Source: Brucella pecoris
Lineage (GTDB): Bacteria > Pseudomonadota > Alphaproteobacteria > Rhizobiales > Rhizobiaceae
Assembly: GCF_006376675.1 (NCBI RefSeq)
Contig: NZ_VEWK01000007.1
Span: 186,001-250,000, forward strand
Length of the DNA stretch: 64,000 nt
Direction of reading: 5' to 3'
The position numbers were made by a program, and so were the translations under genes. Within the stretch, counting starts at the first letter, position 1. Each line of letters begins with the position of its first letter. Below, piece after piece: positions 18,193-26,540 of this stretch. The notes under the pieces were generated by a model. It worked only from the letters and a program-made list of their open reading frames with translations. It was not told the origin of the DNA and made no database searches.

Positions 18193-18205
18193 TTAAAACA
18201 GGTAT

Positions 18206-18643
18206 TCAAAGCAGGCCCAGCGCAGCCAGTTCCTGACGCAACTCTGCCGGCAAGGCAGCCCTGCCCGTTTTTCCGGCCGCCTCATCACGCGGTACTTCAT
18301 TTTCTTTAAGATAGCGCCATCCCTGAAAGGCACGACGCGGCTGCCACTCGGTCGGAATAACCTTGGGCTCCAGAACAAGGTGGCAGCGGTTGATACCCTC
18401 GTTATCCGTGAACGGACGGACATCCAGTAAACGCTGGTGGCATTGGACGTTGCCCTTGATAACCCAGTAGAGGGAGCCGCCTTCCAGCAGTTCATCGATT
18501 CGTTTCGGCACCATTCTCGTTGTATGAAATTGCTCCGGCACCAGACCGGCGGCGCGCTGTTCCGCTAGACGGAAATCGATCCACGCTGCGAGATCTTCGA
18601 TACTGTCACAGCCGACGCAAAGTTTGACGAGATTGAGAGCCAT
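18206..18643 (-). CDS. DUF1489 family protein
   Basis: A conserved alphaproteobacterial protein of 145 residues without known function. The family blocks LNLVKLCVGCDSIEDL at the start and GGSLYWVIKGNVQCHQRLLD in the middle are clear. It looks soluble and cytoplasmic, with no signal peptide. Cys9 or Cys10 and Cys68 region residues are conserved-looking but no metal motif is evident. It is a lone gene; sdaA lies upstream on the same strand with a 69-base gap. Confidence 0.85.
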   Translation of the reverse strand: MALNLVKLCVGCDSIEDLAAWIDFRLAEQRAAGLVPEQFHTTRMVPKRIDELLEGGSLYWVIKGNVQCHQRLLDVRPFTDNEGINRCHLVLEPKVIPTEWQPRRAFQGWRYLKENEVPRDEAAGKTGRAALPAELRQELAALGLL

Positions 18644-18712
18644 AATGGTGATTTAGCCAAGACGAATGCAAGCTTCAAGCCTGAAGAATGGCATTCTGTC
18701 CAGAATCGCGAA

Positions 18713-20116
18713 TCAACAGGCGACGACGTTCACGGCAAGACCGCCCTGACTGGTCTCCTTGTAACGCTCACTCATATCGTGACCGGTTTGACGCATGGTC
18801 TCGATACAGGCGTCGAGAGGCACAAAATGCTTCCCATCGCCCTTTACGGCAAGCGATGCCGCAGTTACTGCCTTCACAGCACCGAGTGCATTACGCTCGA
18901 TACACGGCACCTGCACAAGCCCGGCAACCGGGTCACACGTCATGCCAAGATGGTGTTCCAGAGCAATTTCGGCGGCATTCTCAATCTGTTCCGGCGAACC
19001 GCCCAGAACAGCAGCGAGTCCGGCGGCAGCCATCGCGGATGCTGATCCAACTTCGCCCTGGCAGCCGACCTCGGCGCCCGAAATCGATGCATTGTGCTTG
19101 ATGACACCGCCAATAGCAGCAGATGTCAGGAGAAAATCGCGGATGCCTTTCTGATCGGCATCATCATGAAAATGCAGATAATAGCGTAGAACCGCCGGCA
19201 CCACGCCCGCAGCGCCGTTCGTCGGTGCTGTCACAACCCTGCCGCCGGAGGCATTTTCCTCATTGACGGCCATGGCATAAACAGACAGCCAATCATTCGC
19301 CAGAAGCGGATTGCTGCGGTTGTTGCGCCAGTCGTCCTGCAGCTTATCGTGAAGCTGTCGAGCCCGACGGCGCACGTTCAAACCACCAGGCATGACACCG
19401 TCCCGGCTCAGCCCACGTTCGATACAGCCGCGCATGGCTCCCCAAATGCGATCAAGACCGCTATCCAGATCACCGCGTACCATATGTTTTTCTTCATTGG
19501 CCCGCTTCATTTCTGCAATCGACAGCCCGCTATCATGGGCCATTTCAAGCATTTCAGCAGCGTTGCGGAACGGAAACGGCACGTCGGCCTTGTCGTCTCG
19601 CTTCGCGCCGCTGCGCTGCACTCGGCTCAACTCTTCTTCGGTCACGACGAAGCCGCCGCCGATGGAGAAATATGCCCGACGCAGCAGGAGGTTGTCATCG
19701 GCATCGAAAGCGGAGAAAGCCATGCCATTGGCATGTCCCGGCAAAGGCGTCTTCCGATCCAGCACGAGGTCGGCCTTCGGGTCGAAATGATAGACTGGAT
19801 GTCCGCCAGGGTTCACTTTCTTATCAGCGAAAACCTTTTCGACTTCGACATCCATAATATCCGGATCAATCGTATCCGGCAGATGACCGCAGAGCCCCAG
19901 AATAACGGCCCGATCAGTTGCGTGCCCGACACCGGTATAAGCCAGAGAGCCGTGCAGGCTCGCTTTCAGTCGGTGGATTTTCGAATGCGCGGGCCTTGGC
20001 CAGTTTCCGCCGATTACCTCGTTGAGAAACAGGCGGGCAGCCGTCATCGGGCCCATCGTATGCGAACTGGAAGGCCCAATGCCAATCTTGTAAAGATCGA
20101 AAACCGACAGAAACAT
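18713..20116 (-). CDS. sdaA: L-serine ammonia-lyase
   Basis: An iron-sulfur L-serine deaminase making pyruvate and ammonia. The fused single-chain form has the N-terminal beta domain ([23 protein letters not shown]) and the alpha domain with [18 protein letters not shown] and the cysteine-containing [18 protein letters not shown], which hold the 4Fe-4S ligands. The ATG at 20116 has GAGGG upstream and gives 467 residues. The frame runs on to 20203 without a better start. It appears monocistronic. Confidence 0.95.
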   Translation of the reverse strand: MFLSVFDLYKIGIGPSSSHTMGPMTAARLFLNEVIGGNWPRPAHSKIHRLKASLHGSLAYTGVGHATDRAVILGLCGHLPDTIDPDIMDVEVEKVFADKKVNPGGHPVYHFDPKADLVLDRKTPLPGHANGMAFSAFDADDNLLLRRAYFSIGGGFVVTEEELSRVQRSGAKRDDKADVPFPFRNAAEMLEMAHDSGLSIAEMKRANEEKHMVRGDLDSGLDRIWGAMRGCIERGLSRDGVMPGGLNVRRRARQLHDKLQDDWRNNRSNPLLANDWLSVYAMAVNEENASGGRVVTAPTNGAAGVVPAVLRYYLHFHDDADQKGIRDFLLTSAAIGGVIKHNASISGAEVGCQGEVGSASAMAAAGLAAVLGGSPEQIENAAEIALEHHLGMTCDPVAGLVQVPCIERNALGAVKAVTAASLAVKGDGKHFVPLDACIETMRQTGHDMSERYKETSQGGLAVNVVAC

Positions 20117-20329
20117 TCCACACCCTCTACAGCCCGTCATGCGGCTGATTGATTCCTGATCGCAGCACCGCCCGCGATTTGCCCAATCGTCTATTCTAGA
20201 CAAAAATCGGCAAAAAGTCGCTAACGCGCAAACCGCGTATCCCTATTAGATAATGTAGGAAAGGAACAACGCAAACGGAATGCCGAAATGCGGCATCAAT
20301 TTTCCGGAATACGTAACTCCGTCTAACTT

Positions 20330-20428
20330 CTAAACGGAGAACAGATAGGCCATGAGAATGACAGCAGCGAGACCAACGACTGCCCAAAGCGTAACGCCCC
20401 AGCAGGATTTTTGAACGGTTTCGTCCAT
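20330..20428 (-). CDS. Candidate small membrane protein (32 residues)
   Basis: The frame begins MDETVQKSCWGV and continues with a single hydrophobic segment of about 20 residues ending AYLFSV before a TAG stop, which is the layout of a one-pass inner-membrane peptide. An in-frame TTG at 20455 would add nine residues. There is no good Shine-Dalgarno before the ATG. A CTATAT box with correctly spaced TTG lies 67 bases upstream. The function is unknown; the composition argues for a real peptide. Confidence 0.5.
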   Translation of the reverse strand: MDETVQKSCWGVTLWAVVGLAAVILMAYLFSV

Positions 20429-20464
20429 GGAGATTTTGGCAACCTTATTGTGCAACTCTTTTAC

Positions 20465-20486
20465 ACAGCGTCCTTCACAACGCTGT
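20465..20486 (-). promoter_or_regulatory. Leader hairpin of the candidate small membrane peptide gene
   Basis: Perfect 7-bp arms ACAGCGT and ACGCTGT with an 8-base loop. On the minus strand the loop exposes GAAGG. It lies between the predicted transcription start and the peptide ATG. Confidence 0.35.
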
Positions 20487-20494
20487 TACCAACC

Positions 20495-20523
20495 ATATAG
20501 CTTCGTGATCACCAGAACACAAT
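20495..20523 (-). promoter_or_regulatory. Candidate promoter for the small membrane peptide gene
   Basis: Minus-strand -10 CTATAT (20500 to 20495), 17 bases of spacer, and ATTGTG at the -35 position. The Rhizobiales housekeeping consensus is close to CTTGAC-N17-CTATAT, so the -10 is perfect and the -35 shares its TTG core. Confidence 0.45.
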
Positions 20524-20654
20524 GACGAAAAACGGCCGAATTGCGGCGACAGATTTTTCAAGTCTAACACGCCATTCCAGAATACATTATTTATCAATAA
20601 GTTACCGATAGATAACCTTAATAAAAGCTTTAAAGTGACGGCAGAAATGCGGCA

Positions 20655-21449
20655 TCAGGGTTGAGGCAGAAGCATATCTGTCTTGCCCGCCAGCCAATAA
20701 GCGGTGAGCCCAACCCATTCACGCATGGCCACGCTGAACCGCGACAGTGCCTCGTTTGGAGATTCAAGATAGAGAGCAAAACGTTCGCTGGCGCGCGTTT
20801 TATAATCTACCGGCCACGCGACAACATTGAACTCCGCCTTGCGGAAACAACCAACGGATCGAGGCATATGATATGCCGAGGTGACCAGAAGCCAGGTTTC
20901 CCCCGGCTTCGGCTGGGCCAGTTCCTTCGAGAAAACCGCATTCTCCACAGTGTTGCGGGACTTGTTCTCGTAAATGTAGCGCTCACCGGAAAAGCCGAGA
21001 TCAATCAACATCTTCCGTGTGCTGTCTGCTTCTTTGGCGGATTCTTCAAAAAAGGCGCCTTCACCACCGGAGACAATGACTTTAGCATCCGGGTATAGCC
21101 TCGCCAGCCGCATTGCTTCAAAAATGCGGTCAGCAGCACTATTCAACTCGAAACCTTTGCGCCCTGCATTGATCTCACCGTTCATATAGCCGCCAAGAAC
21201 GATTATTCCGTCCACGCGTGGCGGCATTTCATCCGGCTTTGCGAAACGGTCCTCCAATGGAGCGAGCAGGACGGCGCCCAGTGTCGTAAAGGCCGCAAAA
21301 AACAAAATGATCATCGACAACCCCAGCATGCTCATACTGAATCGACGAAAGCGACACCACATAGCGAGAAAAGCAACGAGGACGAGAACGAAGATCATCG
21401 TGACAGGTTGAAAGAACAGCCAGAAAATCTTCGAAAGACTATAAAACAA
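20655..21449 (-). CDS. YdcF family membrane protein (DUF218)
   Basis: DUF218 proteins, such as ElyC and SanA, are linked to envelope and lipid-carrier homeostasis. Two hydrophobic segments occupy about residues 10-75, then the DUF218 domain begins at GIIVLGGYMNG, with VIVSGGEGAF, SRNTVENAVFS and VTSAYHMPRS typical of the family. The TTG at 21449 with GGAG seven bases before it gives 264 residues and is preferred to a GTG at 21494. The gene is divergent from the DUF1624 gene. Confidence 0.87.
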   Translation of the reverse strand: MFYSLSKIFWLFFQPVTMIFVLVLVAFLAMWCRFRRFSMSMLGLSMIILFFAAFTTLGAVLLAPLEDRFAKPDEMPPRVDGIIVLGGYMNGEINAGRKGFELNSAADRIFEAMRLARLYPDAKVIVSGGEGAFFEESAKEADSTRKMLIDLGFSGERYIYENKSRNTVENAVFSKELAQPKPGETWLLVTSAYHMPRSVGCFRKAEFNVVAWPVDYKTRASERFALYLESPNEALSRFSVAMREWVGLTAYWLAGKTDMLLPQP

Positions 21450-21595
21450 CCAAGCTCTCCAATATGAGCACCCTGCCCGCACCCGTGCCAGCACGAATCC
21501 GTGTGCGCCAGCATACTATAGTGTTGCAAAAGGCTGTGTTAGAGATTTGCCTGGAATCGAAACTGCCGGACGTTGCTATCCAGCCGGAAGGAACC

Positions 21596-22579
21596 ATGTC
21601 TAATATCGCAACCCAGGGTACCGCAGCATCTTCCTCTCGTGTCCGCCTCGGGCGCATTGATATTGCACGTGGTATCGCGCTGATCGCTATGGCGATCTAC
21701 CATTTCGGCTGGGACCTTGAGTTCTTCGGCTATATGGCTCCCGCCACGACTGCTCACGGCGGATGGAAGCTTTTCGCCCGCTGTATTGCATCGAGCTTTC
21801 TGTTTCTGGTCGGTTTCAGCCTTGTTCTGGCGCATGGCAACGGCATCCGCTGGAAGCCAATGGCGAAACGGCTGGCGCAGATCGTTGTCGCTGCAGCCGC
21901 GATCTCAGCCGTCACGTGGTATATGTCGCCAGACAGTTTCATCTTCTTCGGCATCCTTCACCAGATCGCTCTGGCAAGTGTGCTCGGTCTTCTTTTCCTG
22001 CGCCTGCCCGCCATTGCAACATTAATCGTTGCAGCTTTGGTCATCAGCGCTCCGCTCTATGCCCGCGCCGATATTTTCAACCATCCTGCATTAAGCTGGG
22101 TCGGTCTTTCGACCGTGACGCCGCGTTCGAATGACTACGTGCCCCTGTTTCCGTGGTTCGGAGCAGTTCTCGTCGGTATAGCTGCCGCTCGCATGTTTCA
22201 GCGCTTTGGCTGGCTCCAGCTATTGGCTGGCGGGGTCAAACCCCAGTTTCTTGAAAAGCCGCTGACATTTATCGGTAAGCATAGCCTAGCTTTCTATCTC
22301 ATTCATCAGCCCGTGCTGATCGCGCTCGTTTATGTGTTCTCGCAACTGATGCCGCCGACACTGCCAGCCCCACGTGAAGCTTTCACACAATCCTGCGTGG
22401 CCGCATGCCTGCAGAATGGCGGCGAACAGCTATGTCAGCAGTTCTGCGACTGCGTCGTAACCGAACTGGACAAGGCTAAACTGTTCGACGATGTTTTCAG
22501 CGGCAAGATCGACCAGGAAAACAACAGTACGGTCCAGGATATCGCACAGATATGCTCTCCAGTGCCCGACGCTCAGTAA
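21596..22579 (+). CDS. DUF1624 family membrane protein (heparan-alpha-glucosaminide acetyltransferase-like)
   Basis: A multi-pass inner-membrane protein of 327 residues. RLGRIDIARGIALIAMAIYHFGWDL at residues 15-40 is the family signature, and FIGKHSLAFYLIHQPVLIALVY closes the domain as in membrane acyltransferases. The last 60 residues are soluble and contain several cysteines (SCVAACLQNG, LCQQFCDC), unusual for this family. GGAAGGAACC precedes the ATG at 21596. The acyl acceptor is unknown. Confidence 0.85.
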   Translation: MSNIATQGTAASSSRVRLGRIDIARGIALIAMAIYHFGWDLEFFGYMAPATTAHGGWKLFARCIASSFLFLVGFSLVLAHGNGIRWKPMAKRLAQIVVAAAAISAVTWYMSPDSFIFFGILHQIALASVLGLLFLRLPAIATLIVAALVISAPLYARADIFNHPALSWVGLSTVTPRSNDYVPLFPWFGAVLVGIAAARMFQRFGWLQLLAGGVKPQFLEKPLTFIGKHSLAFYLIHQPVLIALVYVFSQLMPPTLPAPREAFTQSCVAACLQNGGEQLCQQFCDCVVTELDKAKLFDDVFSGKIDQENNSTVQDIAQICSPVPDAQ

Positions 22580-22585
22580 AACTGA

Positions 22586-22975
22586 TCAGGTATTGACGCC
22601 GAGTTCGGCAAGACGCTCGATGCAGGATTCTTCGATCTGATCGAGTTCGCCGAGCGTTTCATCAATATCGCGCCGCTTCTGACGAAGGTCTCCACGTTTT
22701 TCTTCGATGCGCTTCATGAGCAACTTCAACTGTCCTGTCTCACCGGGCGGCTCACGATACATCTGGATGATCTCGTGAATTTCGGCGATGGAAAATCCGA
22801 GCCTCTTGCCGCGCAGTATCTGCTTCAGGAGATGACGGTCGGCAGGGCGAAACAATCGCGTGCGACCGCGTCTCACAGGAGCAATCAAGCCTTCATCTTC
22901 GTAGAAGCGCAAAGTACGAGTTGAAATACCGAACTCGCGTGTCAGCTCTGTAATCGTATAATATTCGCGCACCAC
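22586..22975 (-). CDS. MerR family transcriptional regulator
   Basis: A winged-helix MerR DNA-binding domain occupies residues 5-75 (YYTITELTREFGISTRTLRFYEDEGL), followed by a long charged coiled coil (RIEEKRGDLRQKRRDIDETL). It has 129 residues and a GTG start. One cysteine near the C-terminus does not make a clear metal motif. It resembles the alphaproteobacterial LiuR-like branch that controls acyl-CoA catabolism, but no such gene is adjacent here. It converges on the DUF1624 gene with six bases between stops. Confidence 0.85.
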   Translation of the reverse strand: MVREYYTITELTREFGISTRTLRFYEDEGLIAPVRRGRTRLFRPADRHLLKQILRGKRLGFSIAEIHEIIQMYREPPGETGQLKLLMKRIEEKRGDLRQKRRDIDETLGELDQIEESCIERLAELGVNT

Positions 22976-23279
22976 AACATTCCTGCCTTGTATCGAGCGG
23001 ACCGGGCTCTACACCGAATTAGTTTTAGAGCTTAACGTTGTGGTCCTGCATTTACGTAAAAGTCAACATTAAACCGAACAAACTAAAATACACCTAGCTA
23101 CAATCTGGTCAGAAAATGGGATCACCGGCTTCACGTATCAGCAGAAGCGATAAATGCCTTTCCGAAGAGCATTGACCAGAGAACACCGCATTTCAGTTGG
23201 TTTGCCGTTGATTACGACTTGCCATGATATTGCCGCTCATGCGTTATGAACTTGCGGAACCATTTACAAACGGCGATTC
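22976..23279. other. Intergenic region upstream of the merR gene
   Basis: The 304-base gap holds the divergent promoters of the MerR gene and the small exported-protein gene. A 10-bp perfect palindrome TTTACGTAAA (23051-23060) directly follows a minus-strand TTGACT (23066 to 23061), which suits a MerR-type operator next to a -35 box, but no good -10 lies at the expected distance. Nothing else is seen. Confidence 0.4.
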
Positions 23280-23645
23280 ATGCGGCGCTCTATAAAATTT
23301 ACTTTAATCGGTCTTGTGGTTATCGCGGTGATAGGTGCTGCACCTTTTGCCGTTGAACCAATCGTGGTCAAGATCGGGGAAGGCTCGATTCGTCAGCTCG
23401 CCAGAGACGGCAATTTCTGCAAGACGGACCAATGCGATGAGGGCATGAATTACGCGTTAGGTTTTCTCGAAACCAATTATGGCCTGTCGCCTCACGACGT
23501 TAAATGGTGTATGGGCGTCGATGTCATTTCCCATTATGAGTTGCCATTCGGCAACCAGCTTAAAACATCAATAACCGACCGAATGTACCAGCGTTGTGGT
23601 GACCCCAAGCGAGACGAACCACCTGGCGAATACACGGACGAATAA
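23280..23645 (+). CDS. Hypothetical exported or membrane-anchored protein
   Basis: A protein of 121 residues with an N-terminal hydrophobic segment (IKFTLIGLVVIAVIGAAPFAV), either a signal peptide or an anchor. The rest is soluble and has four cysteines (FCKTDQC, VKWCMG, QRCGDP), suggesting two disulfides in the periplasm. No family is recognised. The ribosome site before the ATG is weak. A VanZ-like gene starts ten bases after the stop, so the two are probably cotranscribed. Confidence 0.7.
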   Translation: MRRSIKFTLIGLVVIAVIGAAPFAVEPIVVKIGEGSIRQLARDGNFCKTDQCDEGMNYALGFLETNYGLSPHDVKWCMGVDVISHYELPFGNQLKTSITDRMYQRCGDPKRDEPPGEYTDE

Positions 23646-23655
23646 AGGCGCTCTC

Positions 23656-24003
23656 ATGAAGCGATTTTTGCGCATTGGCGCCTGGATGGTACTTCTGGCC
23701 ATCCTTGCGGTAACGATCAGCCCAATAAAGTTCCGTCCGATAACAGGTGAATCTGCAGATCTGGAGCGCTTTGTTGCTTTCTTTCTGGTGGGGGCCTTAT
23801 TTGCCCTCGCCTATCCTCGCCACTGGATGGGCGTACTTCTGCTAACGGTCGGCTGCGCTGCGCTTTTTGAATTGATGCAACGTCTGGCGCCAGGACGTCA
23901 CGGCGAATTCATAGACTTTGTTTTCAAGGCTGCCGGAGCTGCATTCGGCATTGCGGTCGGCTACAGCCTCAGCCTTATCCGCCCTTTTCGGCAGCAAAAC
24001 TGA
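23656..24003 (+). CDS. VanZ-like family membrane protein
   Basis: A small polytopic protein of 115 residues with about four hydrophobic segments. The segments ISPIKFRP, ADLERFVAFFLVGALFALAYP, ELMQRLAPGRHGEFIDFVFKAAGA match the VanZ-like pattern of Asp/Glu residues at membrane ends. The role of the chromosomal members is unknown. The ATG at 23656 is in an operon with the preceding exported protein. The stop TGA abuts the stop of the opposing DUF2336 gene (TGATCA), leaving no gap. Confidence 0.8.
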   Translation: MKRFLRIGAWMVLLAILAVTISPIKFRPITGESADLERFVAFFLVGALFALAYPRHWMGVLLLTVGCAALFELMQRLAPGRHGEFIDFVFKAAGAAFGIAVGYSLSLIRPFRQQN

Positions 24004-25134
24004 TCAGGCTGCGGGAATAGCTTGCAGTCTATCCCTCGCCGTTTCCCGCATGAATTCCAGATGGATCGAACGCAATAATGCCGCCAGATCATCATTGGCG
24101 GCAGCAAACCGGCCGCGCCCAACAGCCTCACACATAAGAGCCGATATTTCAGCAGCGCCCATCCGCTTTCGACCGGCCGCAACGGCCCGCCAGGCTTCGA
24201 TGGCAACAATCAGGGGCGTGTGCGTGGCATCGCTTAATCCGGCAGAGCGTAACAACGCTGCAAGAGCCGCCGGACGTCCGCCGGAAATAATCGCGCAAAT
24301 CCGGGCATCATCAAGATCGGAAAGTGCACCGATCAGGCTCGCAAAAAAATCTACACGACCTCCTGCAACAGCACGGATGACAAAACTGGTCGTTATTTCA
24401 CCACGCAGACGCAAATGTTCGACCAGCGCCGGCAACTCCTCATGTGAACAGTTTTCTGCCAGTTGCATCGATGCGCGAGCCGTCGCATCACTTACTACCT
24501 TATTGGCGCGGCGCTCCCCTAGAAGCAATTTCACCAGTGGCAGAGATTGCAAAACCTCACCGACTTTCACTGCCAAAAGATGACGACATTCTGCGGGAAG
24601 ATGCGGATGAGCCAGCAAAGCCTCCCGCACGAGAGCGTCATGCCCACAGCGTTCACTTATGCGTCGAAACGAAACCGAAGCGATACGGGCGCAACTGTTA
24701 AACAGCATTTCCGCGACTGCCTCACTATCTCCAACTTCTGCAATTGCTGCAGCGACTGCGAGCGAAACATGAGGACGGGCCGCAACGAGAACCTGCATCG
24801 AGGAGGCGCCGTACGCCACACGATCGATCAGATCGGCATCGCTCAGAAGCGTCGAACGCGCAAGAATATATCCCGCTACTTCAGGCTGGTCAGCGGCAAG
24901 CACGGTTATAATATGCAGAGGCGAATGCACGCTGGTCGAAAGCACGTCAGCCATCGCCATACGAACCTTCGGAGAAGGATCATCGAGCAGGAGCGTCAAA
25001 GCCGCTTCAGCCTGTGCACGAACACGGTCTGGCTGAAACTGATCGACACATTGTCTGGCCAATTGAGCTGCACGGACAACACGCGCAGCTACCGGTTCGC
25101 GACCGCCAAAAACCGCATCTTTTTCGATATACAT
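24004..25134 (-). CDS. DUF2336 domain-containing protein
   Basis: A conserved alphaproteobacterial protein of 376 residues made almost wholly of alpha-helical, HEAT-like repeats (for example LTLLLDDPSPKVRMAMADVLS and LLSDADLIDRVAYGASSMQ). Function is unknown; the fold suggests protein-protein contacts. It is cytoplasmic, without a signal peptide. The ATG at 25134 has GGAGCGGGG upstream; the frame stays open to 25269 without a good start. It is divergent from a DUF883-like gene. Confidence 0.82.
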   Translation of the reverse strand: MYIEKDAVFGGREPVAARVVRAAQLARQCVDQFQPDRVRAQAEAALTLLLDDPSPKVRMAMADVLSTSVHSPLHIITVLAADQPEVAGYILARSTLLSDADLIDRVAYGASSMQVLVAARPHVSLAVAAAIAEVGDSEAVAEMLFNSCARIASVSFRRISERCGHDALVREALLAHPHLPAECRHLLAVKVGEVLQSLPLVKLLLGERRANKVVSDATARASMQLAENCSHEELPALVEHLRLRGEITTSFVIRAVAGGRVDFFASLIGALSDLDDARICAIISGGRPAALAALLRSAGLSDATHTPLIVAIEAWRAVAAGRKRMGAAEISALMCEAVGRGRFAAANDDLAALLRSIHLEFMRETARDRLQAIPAA

Positions 25135-25286
25135 TCTGGCCCCGCTCCAGATTGTTCTTGTATTCGAAAAGATTAAATTAAAATGGTTTACGAGCGGTTT
25201 ACCATGTTTGTTAACCGCATGGTCGCGGCATGGAACCGAACGCGTTTTCACTCGTTTTATCGTTATCAATTCAACGGAGACTTCAA

Positions 25287-25604
25287 ATGGCCGACGAAAA
25301 GATCACAAACGACATCCAGCAGGCTCTCGAAAAGCAGATCGCCGATATGCGCACCGAACTGAAGCGTCTTTCAAAATCGTTGGCGTCAAATTCCAGCGAA
25401 TTAAGGGAACGTGCGGAAGATGCCATGGATGATGCGTCCGGTCGTTTCCGTCATGCAGCTCAGGCGGTGCGTGAACGCGGCCAGGTGGTTGCCGAAACCG
25501 TTCGTGAAAATCCGGGCACGGCCACGACGCTTTTCGGGACTGCGGGGCTCCTTGGTATTCTTATTGGCGTTGCTATCGGCTGCGCCATTTCCGACCGACG
25601 CTAG
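25287..25604 (+). CDS. DUF883/ElaB-like membrane-anchored protein
   Basis: A 105-residue protein. About 75 N-terminal residues form a charged amphipathic helix or coiled coil (LEKQIADMRTELKRLSKSLA), and a glycine-rich membrane segment (LFGTAGLLGILIGVAIGCA) ends in DRR. This is the layout of the ElaB/YqjD family, C-tail-anchored proteins that can bind ribosomes in stationary phase. ACGGAG precedes the ATG at 25287. It is monocistronic, closed by a terminator at 25630. Confidence 0.78.
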   Translation: MADEKITNDIQQALEKQIADMRTELKRLSKSLASNSSELRERAEDAMDDASGRFRHAAQAVRERGQVVAETVRENPGTATTLFGTAGLLGILIGVAIGCAISDRR

Positions 25605-25629
25605 ACAGCAAGACTCTTCCGGCATTTAT

Positions 25630-25657
25630 GCCCGCGCTCAATGCGCGGGCTTTTGTT
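25630..25657 (+). terminator. Rho-independent terminator of the DUF883-like gene
   Basis: A perfect 8-bp GC stem (GCCCGCGC and GCGCGGGC) with loop TCAAT is followed by TTTTGTTT, 25 bases after the stop. Confidence 0.9.
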
Positions 25658-25799
25658 TACGCTCTTTACGAGAAAGGCATGGTCTGCTAGCTCCCCGTCA
25701 CTGGCAATTTGCCACCGGTCGCAGCCTACCCGGACAAAACAAGGACAAGCGCGATAATGCGCTACAAGACTGCACCGTGGCTTGAAAAAAGGCACGCAA

Positions 25800-26267
25800 A
25801 TGTCTGAAAAGACAATATATTCTGACCTAAAGCAGCTCGGCTCCAACACTTCGATACCGCACGCTCCGGATGAGGCCGTCCTTGAACGGGTCGCAAATCC
25901 GCAAGCTGGAACGCCTTACTGTGTTCGCTTCACAGCACCTGAATTCACCTCGCTCTGTCCTATGACCGGTCAGCCAGATTTCGCGCATCTGGTGATCGAC
26001 TACGTTCCCGCTCAATGGCTGGTGGAAAGCAAATCCCTGAAACTGTTCCTGTTTTCCTTCCGCAATCACGGCGCGTTCCATGAAGATTGTACGGTGACCA
26101 TCGGCAAACGCCTTGTAGAGTTACTGGAGCCGGAATGGCTCAGGATCGGCGGTTATTGGTATCCGCGCGGCGGCATTCCCATCGACGTTTTCTTCCAAAC
26201 CGGAGCAGCACCGCAAAATGTCTGGATACCGGAACAGGGTGTGCCCAACTATCGCGGCAGAGGTTAG
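25800..26267 (+). CDS. queF: NADPH-dependent 7-cyano-7-deazaguanine reductase
   Basis: QueF reduces preQ0 to preQ1 in queuosine biosynthesis. It is the short, unimodular form of 155 residues. The catalytic cysteine is at 53 in [10 protein letters not shown], with the conserved Asp at 60; the substrate-binding [16 protein letters not shown] motif follows. The ATG at 25800 has AAAAGGC upstream. It is a lone gene; other queuosine genes are not in the window. The 145-base leader has some self-complementarity but matches no preQ1 riboswitch I know. Confidence 0.95.
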   Translation: MSEKTIYSDLKQLGSNTSIPHAPDEAVLERVANPQAGTPYCVRFTAPEFTSLCPMTGQPDFAHLVIDYVPAQWLVESKSLKLFLFSFRNHGAFHEDCTVTIGKRLVELLEPEWLRIGGYWYPRGGIPIDVFFQTGAAPQNVWIPEQGVPNYRGRG

Positions 26268-26348
26268 TTGATCGCTGCCGGGCGGTTGCGGCTGGAGATT
26301 GCGATCCTTATTATAGAAGTAGATAACATGGCGCCTGAAAGGACCCCC

Positions 26349-26522
26349 ATGAAAAACTTCGCTATTCTGATTTCTCTGGCCGTTCTTGCCGGGTGCGGGG
26401 GAGCTGGCAAGGCCGCTATGGACACAGGCAAGAGCTTTGATCGATTCGCCTGTATGTCGCGCAATTTCAAGGGCGAACCGCCCTGCCCGCAGCCGGAAGG
26501 TACAAACCAGCCAGCACAATAA
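26349..26522 (+). CDS. Small lipoprotein
   Basis: A 57-residue protein. The start MKNFAILISLAVLAGCGG is a textbook lipoprotein signal with lipobox VLAGC, giving a mature peptide of about 41 residues with two further cysteines (FACMSR, PPCPQPE). AAAGGA precedes the ATG. It lies 18 bases before the DUF924 gene and may share a transcript. No family assigned. Confidence 0.78.
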   Translation: MKNFAILISLAVLAGCGGAGKAAMDTGKSFDRFACMSRNFKGEPPCPQPEGTNQPAQ

Positions 26523-26540
26523 AACCAGAGGAGGCCTGAT

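Larger units (their letters stand above)
20117..20654. other. Intergenic region upstream of sdaA with a candidate small gene
   Basis: The 538-base gap contains no conventional gene. It includes a possible 32-residue membrane peptide gene (20330-20428), its candidate promoter (20495-20523) and a leader hairpin (20465-20486). A small hairpin (ATGCCG/CGGCAT) lies at 20280-20296. The stretch 20560-20640 is AT-rich with no feature I can name. Confidence 0.5.

Noticed and set aside
25681-25780. Possible riboswitch (guanidine or preQ1) before queF
   Set aside because: Some short words recall known riboswitch cores, but the order and pairing of the elements do not match any class. Kept only as an uncharacterised leader.
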